Shown here one piece after another: positions 34,501-43,401 of a stretch of DNA of 64,000 bases. Position 1 is the stretch's first letter; each line of letters opens with the position of its first letter. Under the pieces are notes generated by a model. That model made no database searches. It had not been told where the DNA came from and saw nothing but the letters and a program-made list of their open reading frames with translations. The position numbers and the translations under genes were made by a program. Source of the stretch: Paenibacillus herberti. GTDB lineage: Bacteria; Bacillota; Bacilli; Paenibacillales; Paenibacillaceae. Location of the stretch: NCBI RefSeq assembly GCF_002233675.1, contig NZ_NMUQ01000002.1:512920-576919 (forward strand). The letters are read 5' to 3'.

Positions 34501-36675
34501 ATGAGCCGGGAGCTCGCTGGTGAACTGTTTGGCCAAGAAGCCCTGCTTGGCGCGATCGATCCGCAAGTGCTCGCTGCCGAGCGCCAGCGTCTGGAAGAGC
34601 CGGACAGTGTCAGCCTACGCAATGCGGACGAGCTGTACCAACTGCTCAAGCAGCGCGGAGACAGCTCGGAGGAAGAACTGCTTGGCCTCGCGGCCGCTGC
34701 TGTTGTTGCACCTCAGACAGCCGCGTCATGGCTGCGGCAGCTGCAGGAGCAGCGCCGGCTCTCGCTCTACGAGCCGGGTGATGGCCTACCTCCCCGCTTC
34801 ATATGTGGGGATGAAGCAGAGCTGTACGCTCGCTTTCCACAGGAGCAGGATGCGGAGATGTTCGTCGTCGAGCGCTACATCTCGACCCGGCTGGGCTTTA
34901 CTCCGGTGGAGCTGGCGAAGCGCTATCCCGCTCTCGGCAAGGATGGTGCGAAGCACCTTACCGCTCGGCTGCTGGAGGCCGACCGCATTCAGCGTGCACC
35001 TTTTGCTGAGGGAGGCGAGGCGCTGTATTCGTCCAGCCTGACGGCGGCGCGGATCATCCGGCTGTCCGTTCAGGCGGCTCGCGGCCGTAGTGAAGCGGTA
35101 GACGCCATCCGCTGGTGCAGCCTCATAGCGAGCCGGCAGCATGCCCTGCAAGGGACGCAGTTGCGCGGCGAGCATGGGCTGCTGCAAGTACTTGAGCAGC
35201 TTCAGGGATTCTTTTTCCCCTTGTCGCATTGGGAGTCATTCATCCTCCCTTCCCGGCTCGCATCCTACCGTCCCGAGGAGCTTGATCTGCTATGCGCCTC
35301 TGGCGAGGTGCTCTGGTTAGGCCGCCGCGAAGACGGGGAAAAGGAAGGCAAAATCGCCTTTTTCCTCCCGGATTCCAAGGATTTGTACACCCCTTATCTG
35401 AAAACCGATGGGGCATCCTCGCATCCTGAGCTGCTGCAGCGATTAAAGCAGGGCGGAGCGATGTTTCTAACTCGTCTGGCGCGTGAGCTGGATCGCCCCC
35501 CTTCAGAGGTGCAGGCTGAGCTGCTTGAACTCGTTTGGGAGGGACATGTGTCCAATGATCAGTTCGCCCCTCTGAGAAGCACTGGAAGCGGCAAACGCTC
35601 CAAGCCGAAAGCCGGCCGCGCTGCGGGCTGGGGCGGTTCGGGACTTGGACGCTGGTTCTGGACCGGCTCGCTGCAACGGGCGGAAGAAACGCAGACGAAC
35701 GGAGCTTCCGCAGACGATCGGCGTCACGTAGCTGAGGATTCCAAATTGAATCATGCTGGGGTTCGCAGTGGGACTCCGGGAACTTCAGATGAAGGGACAG
35801 CTCCGGGTCGGTCAAAAATTACTGCAGAAAGAACCTCCGAAGGCGCGACCGGGCCCGGCCCTAGCCCGTTGAACAGTTTGGGCCGCCCCTTGCCGGAGGC
35901 CGAGGGCAACGCGGAGGGCTCCCCTATCGTCCGTTGGATCTACCGCCTGCTGGATACCTTCGGCATCATTTCCCGCGATCTCGCAGCTGCGGCATCTCCC
36001 TATGCTTGGGAGGAACTACTTCCTTCCCTCAAACGGCTGGAGGAATGGGGCGTTCTTGTGCGGGGCCATCTGATCCAGGGCATGCCTGCCATGCAATTCA
36101 CAACTCGCGAGATTGCCGATGCGGTGCGCCGCCCATTGCCGCAAGAAGAAGGAAGCGGCCTGACCGTGATCAGTGCGGCGGACCCGGCCAATCCGTTCGG
36201 TCTGTTGGCCAATTGGCCTGACAGCGAATCGGGCGGATATGCCCGCAAGCCAGGTAATTATTTGGTACTAGAGAATGGTCGCTGGCTCTATTGGATCGAA
36301 AATAATGGCCGCCGCATCCACAGTCTTGATGCTGGGCATCCCTCTGGGAACGCTCATGCAGGTCATTCACCTGGCGCTCACGACTCCGCCGCTTCCCAAG
36401 ATGCTGATGTCGCTGCCTCTTACGGGATCGCCCAGCACTCCCAGGCGGATGAGTCCGCTGGTTCGGCATCTTCAAGTCGCCCGCATGTTGCCGCGAGCCT
36501 TCAAGAAATGCTCGCATCTATTGCAACACGGCAGGGTCTAGCCAAAGTAACGGTTGAGGAATGGAACGGCAAGCCTGTAGACGAGACGGAAGGCGCTGAA
36601 CTGCTGCGCGGACTGGGGGCCGAGCGGGATCGGCATCGCTTCATTCTTTGGAAAAGTCAGCTAACACGCCGATAA
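31567..36675 (+). CDS. lhr: Large Lhr-like DEAD/DEAH-box ATP-dependent helicase
   Basis: This 1702-residue SF2 helicase of the Lhr family, with a probable role in DNA repair, has motif I PTGSGKT (about 53-59), motif Ib TPESL, motif II DEIH (212-215), motif III SAT (247-249), and the second RecA domain with ATSSLELGIDVGHVDLV and QRIGRAGHSVGDVS. Winged-helix and Lhr-core regions follow, then a long Lhr C-terminal region. E. coli Lhr is about 1540 residues. The surplus lies in at least four low-complexity inserts: about 122-150 (Ser/Lys), about 675-725 (Ala/Asp/Gly), about 1340-1450 (Ser/Gly/Arg/Thr) and about 1585-1645 (Ala/His/Ser). ATG 31567 follows GAAGGAGACGG. It is a single gene in its own transcript. 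Confidence 0.9.
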   Translation: MSDQTKPLSDVSLAPFHPVLGEWFSFTFGSPTDVQRRSWKEIRSGAHTLLAAPTGSGKTLAALLPCLDRVLRAKEDAAATNPPQPGVRVLYITPLKALNNDIYDHVTAFVEEIGRLYEERQSKSSDASKLAGSEDSGISKAGKSKNSKEKSYRETLSITCAVRTGDTPASKRAAMLRRPPDVLVTTPESLYILLGSAKGRVMLQTAEQVIVDEIHSLAADKRGSHLSLTLERLEAWCGRPLQRIGLSATQKPMDRVARFLGGWSAEAPTADGGEQALLGESTAVAQTYEPPTHPLGYRPRPVAIIESAMSKSMQVSVTMPDNSRLHNNRESVWFPIMDRILQLMEGCRSVLIFVNSRRMAERLCLRMNDYTGHEMCRAHHGSMDRGRRLEVERLLKGGQLRCIVATSSLELGIDVGHVDLVIQMDSPLSAAAGIQRIGRAGHSVGDVSRGVILARQRGSLPEIAVLSRMIAERDIESIEVPRDALDVLSQQTVAMASGDTWTLDGLYRLIVGSDSYRAFPRERLESMLAVLAGLYPFARPLLEWDREGDLIGPRSNSRMAAVTGAGTIPQSGAYPVHHADSRSHIGELDEEFVQESRVGDVFQLGTNSWTIRLINKDRIYVTETSNSFSEIPFWRNEAGSRSYLLGERVAALWADLLERLQKADADEAMLKRERNPAALEPAVIDPDAAMDAGAGSPSTPDARAAAGADSASILDAKTDADNEPPFSVAEGKVILHLREQYSLDDRSARGLAALARAQMVTGVVPTATSLAVEVYKDIAGQTHIVIHNAWGRRVNRTWQLAIERRFENTLPYRLYGNAKDNGIEFVLPEWEPSWLQAVHGVTPETLPSLLMEALPGSPLLAVAFRRIAETSLLLSRSYTRTPMWQMRLRGEGLLRAALPFADRFPYLGEAMRECLNVYLDSPRLTELLERMKKGEITLTVHRRERPSPLASQFAAEYVNMRIYEGDGLDRAVQTQLLQMSRELAGELFGQEALLGAIDPQVLAAERQRLEEPDSVSLRNADELYQLLKQRGDSSEEELLGLAAAAVVAPQTAASWLRQLQEQRRLSLYEPGDGLPPRFICGDEAELYARFPQEQDAEMFVVERYISTRLGFTPVELAKRYPALGKDGAKHLTARLLEADRIQRAPFAEGGEALYSSSLTAARIIRLSVQAARGRSEAVDAIRWCSLIASRQHALQGTQLRGEHGLLQVLEQLQGFFFPLSHWESFILPSRLASYRPEELDLLCASGEVLWLGRREDGEKEGKIAFFLPDSKDLYTPYLKTDGASSHPELLQRLKQGGAMFLTRLARELDRPPSEVQAELLELVWEGHVSNDQFAPLRSTGSGKRSKPKAGRAAGWGGSGLGRWFWTGSLQRAEETQTNGASADDRRHVAEDSKLNHAGVRSGTPGTSDEGTAPGRSKITAERTSEGATGPGPSPLNSLGRPLPEAEGNAEGSPIVRWIYRLLDTFGIISRDLAAAASPYAWEELLPSLKRLEEWGVLVRGHLIQGMPAMQFTTREIADAVRRPLPQEEGSGLTVISAADPANPFGLLANWPDSESGGYARKPGNYLVLENGRWLYWIENNGRRIHSLDAGHPSGNAHAGHSPGAHDSAASQDADVAASYGIAQHSQADESAGSASSSRPHVAASLQEMLASIATRQGLAKVTVEEWNGKPVDETEGAELLRGLGAERDRHRFILWKSQLTRR

Positions 36676-36786
36676 GAATCCGCTAAAACCCAAGCTTCCC
36701 AAGGACATTCAACTCTGTTATAATAAGAACAAACGTTCTATTATGTTTGCTCCGGCAGCGCTGCATGGAGCAAGAGGAGGTTCCTG

Positions 36787-37593
36787 GTGCCGAGGACGGA
36801 AATGGACCAAGTCATTGGCTATATTCACCGACACCTATTCGACCCTATGCCGCTTGAGCAACTGGCGAAGCACATATCGTACAGCCCCTCCCATTTCACT
36901 CGACTGTTCAAGGAGAGAACAGGGTTGTCGCCGCTCTACTATGTATCCTCTTTGCGGCTCAGCCGGGCGAAGGATCTGTTGCTCAAGACGGATTACAGTA
37001 TCCGTGATATCAGCTTGGAGATTGGCCAGCAAAGTCTTGGCACATTCACGACCCGTTTCACCAAATGTGTGGGCGTTACGCCATCGGAATTTAGGCAGTC
37101 CAGACAGGAAACGAATCGGCATTTACATGAGCTCCGCAGCCTCCAAACCTGGGACGAGCCGGAGGACCCTGCCTCCAAGCCGGAGGGCTCCCATCTGGCC
37201 TTGGCCCAGGTTTGCGGCGAGGTGGAACCAATCGTTCCTTTTGACGGTTTTGTGCTCATCGGTTTATTTGCCAAGGCCATCCCAGAGGGTCTGCCCATTC
37301 ACGGAACGCTGTTGCCGAAGCCGGGAGCCTTTCGTTTTTCCGGTGTGCAACCCGGCACTTATTATTTCATGGGTACCACGTTGTCCTGGAGCATGGGTGC
37401 TATGGATATGCTATTACCGCAGGCGACGCTTCGCACACGTTGGCGAACCCCGATTGTAGTGCGTCCCGGGGAGCCAGTTCCTTATCTGCATGCCTTGCTG
37501 CATGAACCGAGTCCTGACGATCCTCCAATTCTCGTTTCGTTGCCGCTGCTGATGAACCAGTTTTTGCAACGGTTGAAAACCGAACCTATATAG
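36787..37593 (+). CDS. AraC-family regulator, HTH at the N-terminus
   Basis: This 268-residue protein has the AraC double helix-turn-helix at residues about 8-105, at the N-terminus instead of the usual C-terminus: MDQVIGYIHRHLFDPMPLEQ, LAKHISYSPSHFTRLFKERT, ISLEIGQQSLGTFTTRFTK, GVTPSEFRQ. The C-terminal about 150 residues form an unassigned domain (PFDGFVLIGLFAKAIPEGLP, PGTYYFMGTTLSWSM) that may bind a ligand. A GTG start at 36787 follows AGGAGG by six bases. It is alone between the helicase and the SLH protein, so its target is not evident. A strong hairpin without a T-run follows at 37620. Confidence 0.86.
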   Translation: MPRTEMDQVIGYIHRHLFDPMPLEQLAKHISYSPSHFTRLFKERTGLSPLYYVSSLRLSRAKDLLLKTDYSIRDISLEIGQQSLGTFTTRFTKCVGVTPSEFRQSRQETNRHLHELRSLQTWDEPEDPASKPEGSHLALAQVCGEVEPIVPFDGFVLIGLFAKAIPEGLPIHGTLLPKPGAFRFSGVQPGTYYFMGTTLSWSMGAMDMLLPQATLRTRWRTPIVVRPGEPVPYLHALLHEPSPDDPPILVSLPLLMNQFLQRLKTEPI

Positions 37594-37619
37594 TAGCACC
37601 GAAGCTCCTCTCTATCATG

Positions 37620-37666
37620 ACAAACAGCCTGCAAGCAGCGGAGATCCGCGCATGCAGGCTGTTTGT
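37620..37666. other. Strong 14-bp hairpin between AraC gene and SLH gene
   Basis: ACAAACAGCCTGCA and TGCAGGCTGTTTGT flank a 19-nt loop. No T-run follows on either strand, so termination is possible but not assured. Confidence 0.5.
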
Positions 37667-37674
37667 GTGCTTTG

Positions 37675-37770
37675 TTGCTGATCTGCTTGTTTATCCATGT
37701 GCTCGGTTGCCGATCTGCTCCGTTATTCATTTCCTCGGTTATTGATCGGCTAGCTTGTTGATCTGCTGGA
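37675..37770. repeat. Three imperfect 32-bp tandem repeats
   Basis: Units at 37675, 37707 and 37739 share TTGCTGATCTGCT-like starts and a CTCGG-like end in the first two copies. They lie between convergent genes. No coding role is seen. Confidence 0.55.
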
Positions 37771-37794
37771 TTGTCTACAAATAACTCCCTATCC

Positions 37795-40700
37795 CTAGCG
37801 GATGATAGAAGCCTGGACGAACGCCGCTAACATGGCGGCAGCCTCGCCTCTAGTAGCAGCAGCCTGCGGAGCGAAGACAGTGGAGCCATCTGCGGCCGGG
37901 CGGCCTCCGATGATTCCTGCTTGCTGCAGAGCGGCTACCCCATCTCGCGCATAAGCCGAGATGGCCGATTCATCCGCAAAAGCAGCTATCGGCTGCACTT
38001 GCTCCAGCTTCCAACCGGCTGTGCCGGCGAAGCGAACAAGCATCGCGGCCAGTTGCTCACGGGTAATTGGAGCGAGCGGCGAGAACTTGTCGCTGCCCGT
38101 GCCTCCAGTTATACCTTCAGAAGCAGCCCAAGCCACGGCCGAAGCGTAGTAGGCTGTCGCCGGTACATCCCTGAATCCGGCCGCTTGATCTCCAACAGCT
38201 GCCGCGTCATGACCTGCAATTCGGCTCAATAGCACGGCCAGATCCGCACGTGTCAACTGCAGCTGAGGCGAAAACGCATCAACAGACGTTCCCTTGATAA
38301 TGCTGCGAGCAGCGAGAAAGCTCACCGGAGCTTCCATGAACTTGCCTGCCGTATCTCCATAGAATACGGGGACATTGGCGATCCGGTAGCTACCGGAGCC
38401 TGCACCTTCCAGAATAAGCTTTCCATCGCGGTACAGGCTGCGAATGAACGGAGAGCCATCCGCATTCAGCGCCACGAGCGCTTCCGGACGAGCAGCCTCA
38501 TTTGTTGCAGCTGCATATGGGACGGATAGGCGGATTGATCCCGTCGCTGCCCCTTTCAATACGGTGTCCCCAGCTGTGAGGCTAACTGTGAAGCTCGTTC
38601 CGCTCGTTCCACCTGCCCGCTCGATGATCAGACCGATCGACTGGCCGGCTGCCGCTTTAACAGCCGCACGGAAAACTTCGCCGTTCCACTGTACGGAAGC
38701 CAGTCCCGTGTTTAGCCTGAGCTCTGCCAGATCGGCTTCCGCCAGCTTGGCAGCGGCCTCATGGGACAGCTGGAGCTTGAGCGCAGTGGCATCCGACGGC
38801 GCAGTCAATTGAAGCTCCAGCATACGACGGCTCGCATTGGCAGCCTTTAGAGTTTCTACCACTTGCACAGTTTGGTCCAAGCCGAGCTGGACGCTCAAAA
38901 TCCCACTTCCCGGCTGCGCTGCAAGCTTGAGTACGCCAACTGCAATGCCATTCGTTACAGATACCTGTACCGGCAACACGGTCGGTGTTGGTGTCGGCGT
39001 CACGCTTGGAGTAGTCGTTGGTCCTGGATTGTAAGGTGCGTTTGGAGTAGGCGTCGCGGTAGGTGTCGGTGTTGCCGTTGGCGGCACGCTCGGCGAAGCT
39101 GTTGGCGGTGTGCTCGGCTCATCCGCCTCCTGTACGGTGACGGTCGCCTCGCTCACGCCGTAGCCATCGGAGCTAACCGCCCGAACGGTAGTCTGTCCCG
39201 CTTTGTGTGGCGTGACCAGCCCGTTCGCATCAACGGAAGCAATATCAGGCTGGCTGGATGTGTACGTGACAGTCACAACCGTAGACGAGCCCGGTGTCAC
39301 AGCCGCACTCAGCTTCACTGCGGGCTCGCCCTCTGTTAGCAGCAGCTCTTTGCGGTCCAGCTCCACACGCGTTGTGTCCAGCTGCAACAGGCCTACTGTA
39401 CCGCTGACCTCATAAGCTACCAGCAGCAGCGGCTGTCCGGTTGGGCTATCCGCCGCTGAGATGAATTCCAATCCTTCCGGCGCGGAGTCCGTCTCCATCG
39501 CATTCTGTCCACCTGCAGCGGTGAAGTCGCGCGTATTTGTGTAGTTCACAAAGCGGGCATCATCAGGCGAAGTGACATCGTATGCCATGACGCCGCCTAT
39601 GCGCTCCAGCCCGGTGAAAGCCAGAGTCCGCTCACCGACCTGCCCGATTTTGATGTCCTCGGGTTCTGGCCCTTTTTTGGTGCTGCGTGAATCGAACTTA
39701 TTGTTGCTGTTGGAAGCATTGAAATAGTTCGGCAACTTAAAGGCGGTTATCGCCTCGAATGCGTTGCCGCTGTCATACACCTGCTTCATCGTGGACGCAT
39801 CCCAGATCGAGAAGGAGCGCCCACCGTACATATAAATGCTCTCATTGCCCCAGTCACTCATCGCCTCAACGTCATCATAAACGGTTGTCCCGCCAAAAAA
39901 AGCTGCCGCCGGCGAAGACGGGTTCAGCTGCCCTTTCAGATTCTTCACCTTGGAGACGGTGGTCATATGGGGCCATTCCGTGGCATCTCCTTCATTGCCG
40001 GTGACGAGGTAAGTCCGGTCGCCCGCTTGGAAAGAAGCGATGCCATCTGGCATATACACGCCGTAAGCGTCGGCGGTTACAGGCTGGTATTTTTTATCCT
40101 TGGCGTTCAAATCCAGCGCGTTAGCCGGTAAGCTCAGATCCTTCAGACCCAGTCCCTGCACAGAGGTGAATTTGCCCTGTTCAATATCCAATATGGCAAC
40201 TGCATTGTTCTCCTGAAGCGTAACAAACGCCGTTTTCGCATCTGCGGAGAGTGCAATGTATTCCGGCTCCAAATCGGTCCGCGCTTTGTCTTTGCCGCCC
40301 TTATCAACGATCTGCCCGTTGCCCTCGGCAACGCCGCGGATATGCACGTTGTCAGCGATGATCGTTGGATCGTCGAATTTTGCCTGGAGTGCGCTGCCGC
40401 TGTTGCGGTCTACCAGCGTTACACTGCCTTCCGGATCAATTCCGCCAGCCCCTTCTCTCGGCTCTCCCTCGTCTGCCGTCAGCACATATCGCCCATCCGG
40501 CGTCGACTTCACCATATCCGGCTGAGCACCAGTGACATAAACGTTGACTAGTACGCCCCCATAATTCAGCTCCAAAATCCGGCCCGGATCGTTCGTTCCC
40601 TCGGACTGAACGGCCACGAATATACGCTTGACCGACGTATTTACATCCACGCTCGTGAGATCTCCGAACTTGAAGCCGTCCTCCTGCTGAGCCAGCGCCT

Positions 40701-41100
40701 TAATATCAATTCTGGCGTGAAGCTCCATCTGTCCCTGCTTCAGAGCAACAATATCCAAGCTAGGCGGGTTGGCAGATCCATTCACCAGATAAAACAATCC
40801 ATTATCCCGGTTGTACTTGACGATTTCGGCGATGCCGCCGTCCTCGCTCGACACTCCGACGCGATATTCACCGATCTTGGTCATGCCAAAAGTATTGGAG
40901 TAAACTTGCTCGGAAACAGAGACTGCCGCGCCAGCGAGCGAAGCTGTACCCGCCGACTCACTCACCGTAACTGCGCCACCCGTGGCTCCAACTGCCGTTC
41001 CTTCTGCATGTGCGGCCACTGGCAGCGCCGCCATCACTGCCGTCGTCAAGCTAAGACCTAGACTGAGCGTGCGACTCCATCTTTTTTTACTACGGTTCAT
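37795..41100 (-). CDS. SLH-anchored surface protein with choice-of-anchor-I and Big_2-like domains
   Basis: This exported protein of 1101 residues has a signal peptide (about 1-32, LSLGLSLTTAVMAALPVAAH). Residues about 60-600 resemble the choice-of-anchor I beta-propeller-like domain of secreted phosphatase-like proteins (KIGEYRVGVSSEDGGIAEIV, VKSTPDGRYVLTADEGEPRE, YMPDGIASF, DWGNESIYMYGGRSFSIWD). A Big_2-like domain follows (SQPDIASVDANGLVTPHKAG), then a Thr/Pro-rich linker with TPTP repeats, a domain with DTVLKGAATGSIRLS, and three C-terminal SLH motifs (FRDVPATAYYASAVAWAASE, GITGGTGSDKFSPLAPITRE; FADESAISAYARDGVAALQQ) that bind pyruvylated cell-wall polymer. I chose ATG 41100, behind AAGGGGGATATGAT; the upstream in-frame ATG lacks a site. 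Its enzymatic role, if any, is unknown. Confidence 0.88.
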   Translation of the reverse strand: MNRSKKRWSRTLSLGLSLTTAVMAALPVAAHAEGTAVGATGGAVTVSESAGTASLAGAAVSVSEQVYSNTFGMTKIGEYRVGVSSEDGGIAEIVKYNRDNGLFYLVNGSANPPSLDIVALKQGQMELHARIDIKALAQQEDGFKFGDLTSVDVNTSVKRIFVAVQSEGTNDPGRILELNYGGVLVNVYVTGAQPDMVKSTPDGRYVLTADEGEPREGAGGIDPEGSVTLVDRNSGSALQAKFDDPTIIADNVHIRGVAEGNGQIVDKGGKDKARTDLEPEYIALSADAKTAFVTLQENNAVAILDIEQGKFTSVQGLGLKDLSLPANALDLNAKDKKYQPVTADAYGVYMPDGIASFQAGDRTYLVTGNEGDATEWPHMTTVSKVKNLKGQLNPSSPAAAFFGGTTVYDDVEAMSDWGNESIYMYGGRSFSIWDASTMKQVYDSGNAFEAITAFKLPNYFNASNSNNKFDSRSTKKGPEPEDIKIGQVGERTLAFTGLERIGGVMAYDVTSPDDARFVNYTNTRDFTAAGGQNAMETDSAPEGLEFISAADSPTGQPLLLVAYEVSGTVGLLQLDTTRVELDRKELLLTEGEPAVKLSAAVTPGSSTVVTVTYTSSQPDIASVDANGLVTPHKAGQTTVRAVSSDGYGVSEATVTVQEADEPSTPPTASPSVPPTATPTPTATPTPNAPYNPGPTTTPSVTPTPTPTVLPVQVSVTNGIAVGVLKLAAQPGSGILSVQLGLDQTVQVVETLKAANASRRMLELQLTAPSDATALKLQLSHEAAAKLAEADLAELRLNTGLASVQWNGEVFRAAVKAAAGQSIGLIIERAGGTSGTSFTVSLTAGDTVLKGAATGSIRLSVPYAAATNEAARPEALVALNADGSPFIRSLYRDGKLILEGAGSGSYRIANVPVFYGDTAGKFMEAPVSFLAARSIIKGTSVDAFSPQLQLTRADLAVLLSRIAGHDAAAVGDQAAGFRDVPATAYYASAVAWAASEGITGGTGSDKFSPLAPITREQLAAMLVRFAGTAGWKLEQVQPIAAFADESAISAYARDGVAALQQAGIIGGRPAADGSTVFAPQAAATRGEAAAMLAAFVQASIIR

Positions 41101-41307
41101 ATCATATCCCCCTTGTCGTCTGCTGCAGCATCGAGACATTCCCACTGTGGCCCTTCGAGCGCGAATACCCGCTATTCGTATCTGCTTGTCAGCTTATCAA
41201 GGGGTTGTAAAGGCGGAATCACCGTTTTATGAAGAAATTGTATACAAACCTACTGCTGCGGAATCCTGTACAATGTTCCCAACGCCTATATTGGGGAGGA
41301 GAACCAC

Positions 41308-41589
41308 CATGAGCCTTGCAACGGATTGGATCTGTTCTCGCGAGAACGTCTGCTTGCAAGTATCAGCGAGCTGGTCCGACGTCCGGATGCGCCTACCCTG
41401 ATCTATGTTACCCACCATACGGAAGAAATTGTCCCGGAGCTTGGACATGCACTGCTTTTGCGTCGTGGACAGGCATTCCGCAGCGGCCCGGTTTCCGAGG
41501 TGTTGACCTCAAATTCACTCAGTGAATTTTTCGAGGCTCCAGTAGCGGTGGAACGCCACGATGGCCGGGTCTATGTAAGAGCCATTTAG
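41308..41589 (+). pseudogene. C-terminal remnant of an ABC transporter ATPase (YlmA-like)
   Basis: The frame reads EPCNGLDLFSRERLLASISE, then PDAPTLIYVTHHTEEIVPEL and GHALLLRRG. This is the end of an ABC ATPase from just inside Walker B (DEP.NGLDL) through the H-loop (VTHH) to the C-terminus. Walker A, the signature motif and the first 150 or so residues are missing, and upstream DNA in this frame has no match. Some 87 codons could still be translated from the TTG at 41326, but the product would have no ATP site. It resembles stand-alone YlmA/ModF-type ATPases. Confidence 0.75.
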
Positions 41590-41750
41590 GATAAAATTAA
41601 GCCATCGCCTTCACAGCTTTGCCTTATCCATGGCCGTCTTTCTCAATTGTCACAGGTTATCCTTTGATTCACCTTTGGAACGGCCTTTACAATTAGCGAT
41701 AGCGTTTAAATTAAATTCCCCATTTTCTCTAGATAAGGAGCTGTAGCCCG

Positions 41751-42206
41751 ATGATCACCAAGCGCAGAGGCAGGACGGCCTCCCCTTTCATGAAGCTGTC
41801 CGCATTGCTTGTCGTGTTGTCCGCACTGCTGCTGGCAGGCTGCAATTTCACTTCCCCTGTCGCAGGTGGATGGAAGTCTCTCTCGGCGAGCGAGGGACTG
41901 GATAACGTTTCCGGCAAAGAAAACTGGAAAAAGCTCAGCTACAAGGTCATATTGCAAAATGTGAGCGGTGATGCGATCGAGGTCGAGTGGGTCGAGCCTA
42001 TACTCAAGGGCAATTTACTGCTGCATGATCCCGATCGCTCGCTGCGTAAAGAGATGAGCCAAACCATCGAAAATAACGGCCGTCTCCAGATCGAAGACAG
42101 CTTCGAATTTGATTCCAAAAACGTCAATCTCGGCAGCTCGCAGAACATTAAGTCCATGCTTGTAAAAGTTAAAGGAGTAGACGAGCCGATCGAGGTCAAT
42201 GTGTAA
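41751..42206 (+). CDS. Putative lipoprotein of unknown function
   Basis: A 151-residue exported lipoprotein. A basic N-terminus (ITKRRGRT) and hydrophobic stretch end in the lipobox LLAGC (Cys about 31), so signal peptidase II processing and diacylglyceryl anchoring are expected. The mature part is about 120 residues with strands such as YKVILQNVSGDAIEVEWVEP, compatible with a small beta-sandwich domain; I do not recognise it. The start ATG 41751 follows AAGGAG with a ten-base gap. It is a single gene upstream of a strong terminator. Confidence 0.8.
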   Translation: MITKRRGRTASPFMKLSALLVVLSALLLAGCNFTSPVAGGWKSLSASEGLDNVSGKENWKKLSYKVILQNVSGDAIEVEWVEPILKGNLLLHDPDRSLRKEMSQTIENNGRLQIEDSFEFDSKNVNLGSSQNIKSMLVKVKGVDEPIEVNV

Positions 42207-42398
42207 ATGAATATGTAACTAAGCTGCTGGATGCTGCGTCTCCGACTTTGAATACAGTGGCGTATACTAATAACAAAAGACGATTCTACCGTGAGATCAC
42301 CTCATATAGCTTCTCTCAGGTCCGTTACGGATCGCATCAGATTCGAAAACGATTCAGCGCCATCAGACCCCATTGTTGGACTGGAAAGCCTAAAAATT

Positions 42399-42450
42399 AA
42401 GGGGCCGCCCCCTAAGCCATCCGTTGGATGACTTAGGGGGCGGCCCCTTT
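42399..42450. terminator. Very strong bidirectional terminator
   Basis: Perfect 20-plus-bp stem (AAGGGGCCGCCCCCTAAG with its complement) between the lipoprotein gene and the converging yidC2. The 318-bp gap 42207-42525 holds only this element. Confidence 0.85.
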
Positions 42451-42525
42451 AATTCCGTGCATTTCCGAGCCGCAAATGGCCCGAATTCCCACTCCAGTCA
42501 TTACTTAGCATAAACCCGCCGCACT

Positions 42526-43401
42526 CTAACTCGAGCCTTCCGCACCTGCGCCGCCTGCCGAAGCGCTTCTCGAACGCCCTCCTGCTCCGGACGACTCAGC
42601 AGCAACAGATCCGTCATCCTTCGCAAGATGTTGGTACAGCCGCTGACTAAGCAGTGTCTGCAGAATCAAGATGACACCACCCGCAACCCAGTACAGCGGC
42701 ATCGCAGCCGGAGCCGTGAACGAGAAGATACCCATCATCACGGGTGATAAATACACAAGCCAACTCATTTGGCGCTGCATATCATTCATCTCAATTCCAC
42801 GCTGGGATAGCTTCGCCTGCACATAGTACACACCTGCCGCCAGGAAGGGCAAGATGAGATCCGGCTGGCCCAGCTGGAACCAGAGAAACGCATGGTTCGA
42901 CAGCTCCGGGCTCATGCGGATTGCATAATAAAGGCCGGTAAGAATCGGCAGCTGGATGAGCATCGGTAGACAGCCGATGGCCATCGGATTATAGCCGTGC
43001 TTGCGGTAAAGCTCCAACATCTCTTTCTGCTGATTTTGGAGCTCTTCCGGCTTTTTGCCGTTATGGCGAGCCTTCAGCTCATCCAACTCCGGCTGCATCC
43101 GCTTTTGCTTACCCTTCATTAATTGCTGGCCCCGGTATTGCCGCAGCATGAGCGGCATGAGCACAAGGCGCACAAGCAGCGTAAGTACAATAAGGGCGAG
43201 ACCGTAATTGTCCTGCAGCCCCCCCGCGAGCGCTTTTAACAGCCAGGCGAGCGGAAATACGACGTAGTGGTTGAACAAACCAGGCGTCTCTGAATCAATT
43301 GATCCCTGAGCACCGCAGCCGGCTAGTAGTAGAATAGCGCCTATAGCGAGCGTCGCTTTGCCCGTCTTTCCGAGCCGTGGAAGCAGAAATAATGGTCGCA
43401 T
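42526..43401 (-). CDS. yidC2: YidC/OxaA-type membrane protein insertase (second copy type)
   Basis: This 291-residue insertase is made as a lipoprotein precursor (lipobox LLAGC, Cys about 29) and inserts membrane proteins with or without SecYEG. Five helices are visible: FNHYVVFPLAWLLKALAGGL, YGLALIVLTLLVRLVLMPLM (with the conserved Arg in the hydrophilic groove), then after a charged hairpin (KRMQPELDELKARHNGKKPE) PMAIGCLPMLIQLPILTGLY, the AFLWFQLGQPDLILPFLAAG segment, and a last helix before a Ser/Gly/Ala-rich tail. The start ATG 43401 has AAGGGAGGATATTC, which is buried in an RNA hairpin (43408-43447). A membrane-anchored ORF overlaps its first 107 bp, so expression is probably controlled by translation of that ORF (see 43295-43687). 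Confidence 0.93.
   Translation of the reverse strand: MRPLFLLPRLGKTGKATLAIGAILLLAGCGAQGSIDSETPGLFNHYVVFPLAWLLKALAGGLQDNYGLALIVLTLLVRLVLMPLMLRQYRGQQLMKGKQKRMQPELDELKARHNGKKPEELQNQQKEMLELYRKHGYNPMAIGCLPMLIQLPILTGLYYAIRMSPELSNHAFLWFQLGQPDLILPFLAAGVYYVQAKLSQRGIEMNDMQRQMSWLVYLSPVMMGIFSFTAPAAMPLYWVAGGVILILQTLLSQRLYQHLAKDDGSVAAESSGAGGRSRSASAGGAGAEGSS

Noticed and set aside
38863..39339. Arg/Cys-rich 158-codon plus-strand frame
   Set aside because: Antisense shadow of the Thr/Pro linker region of the SLH protein gene; no ribosome binding site.
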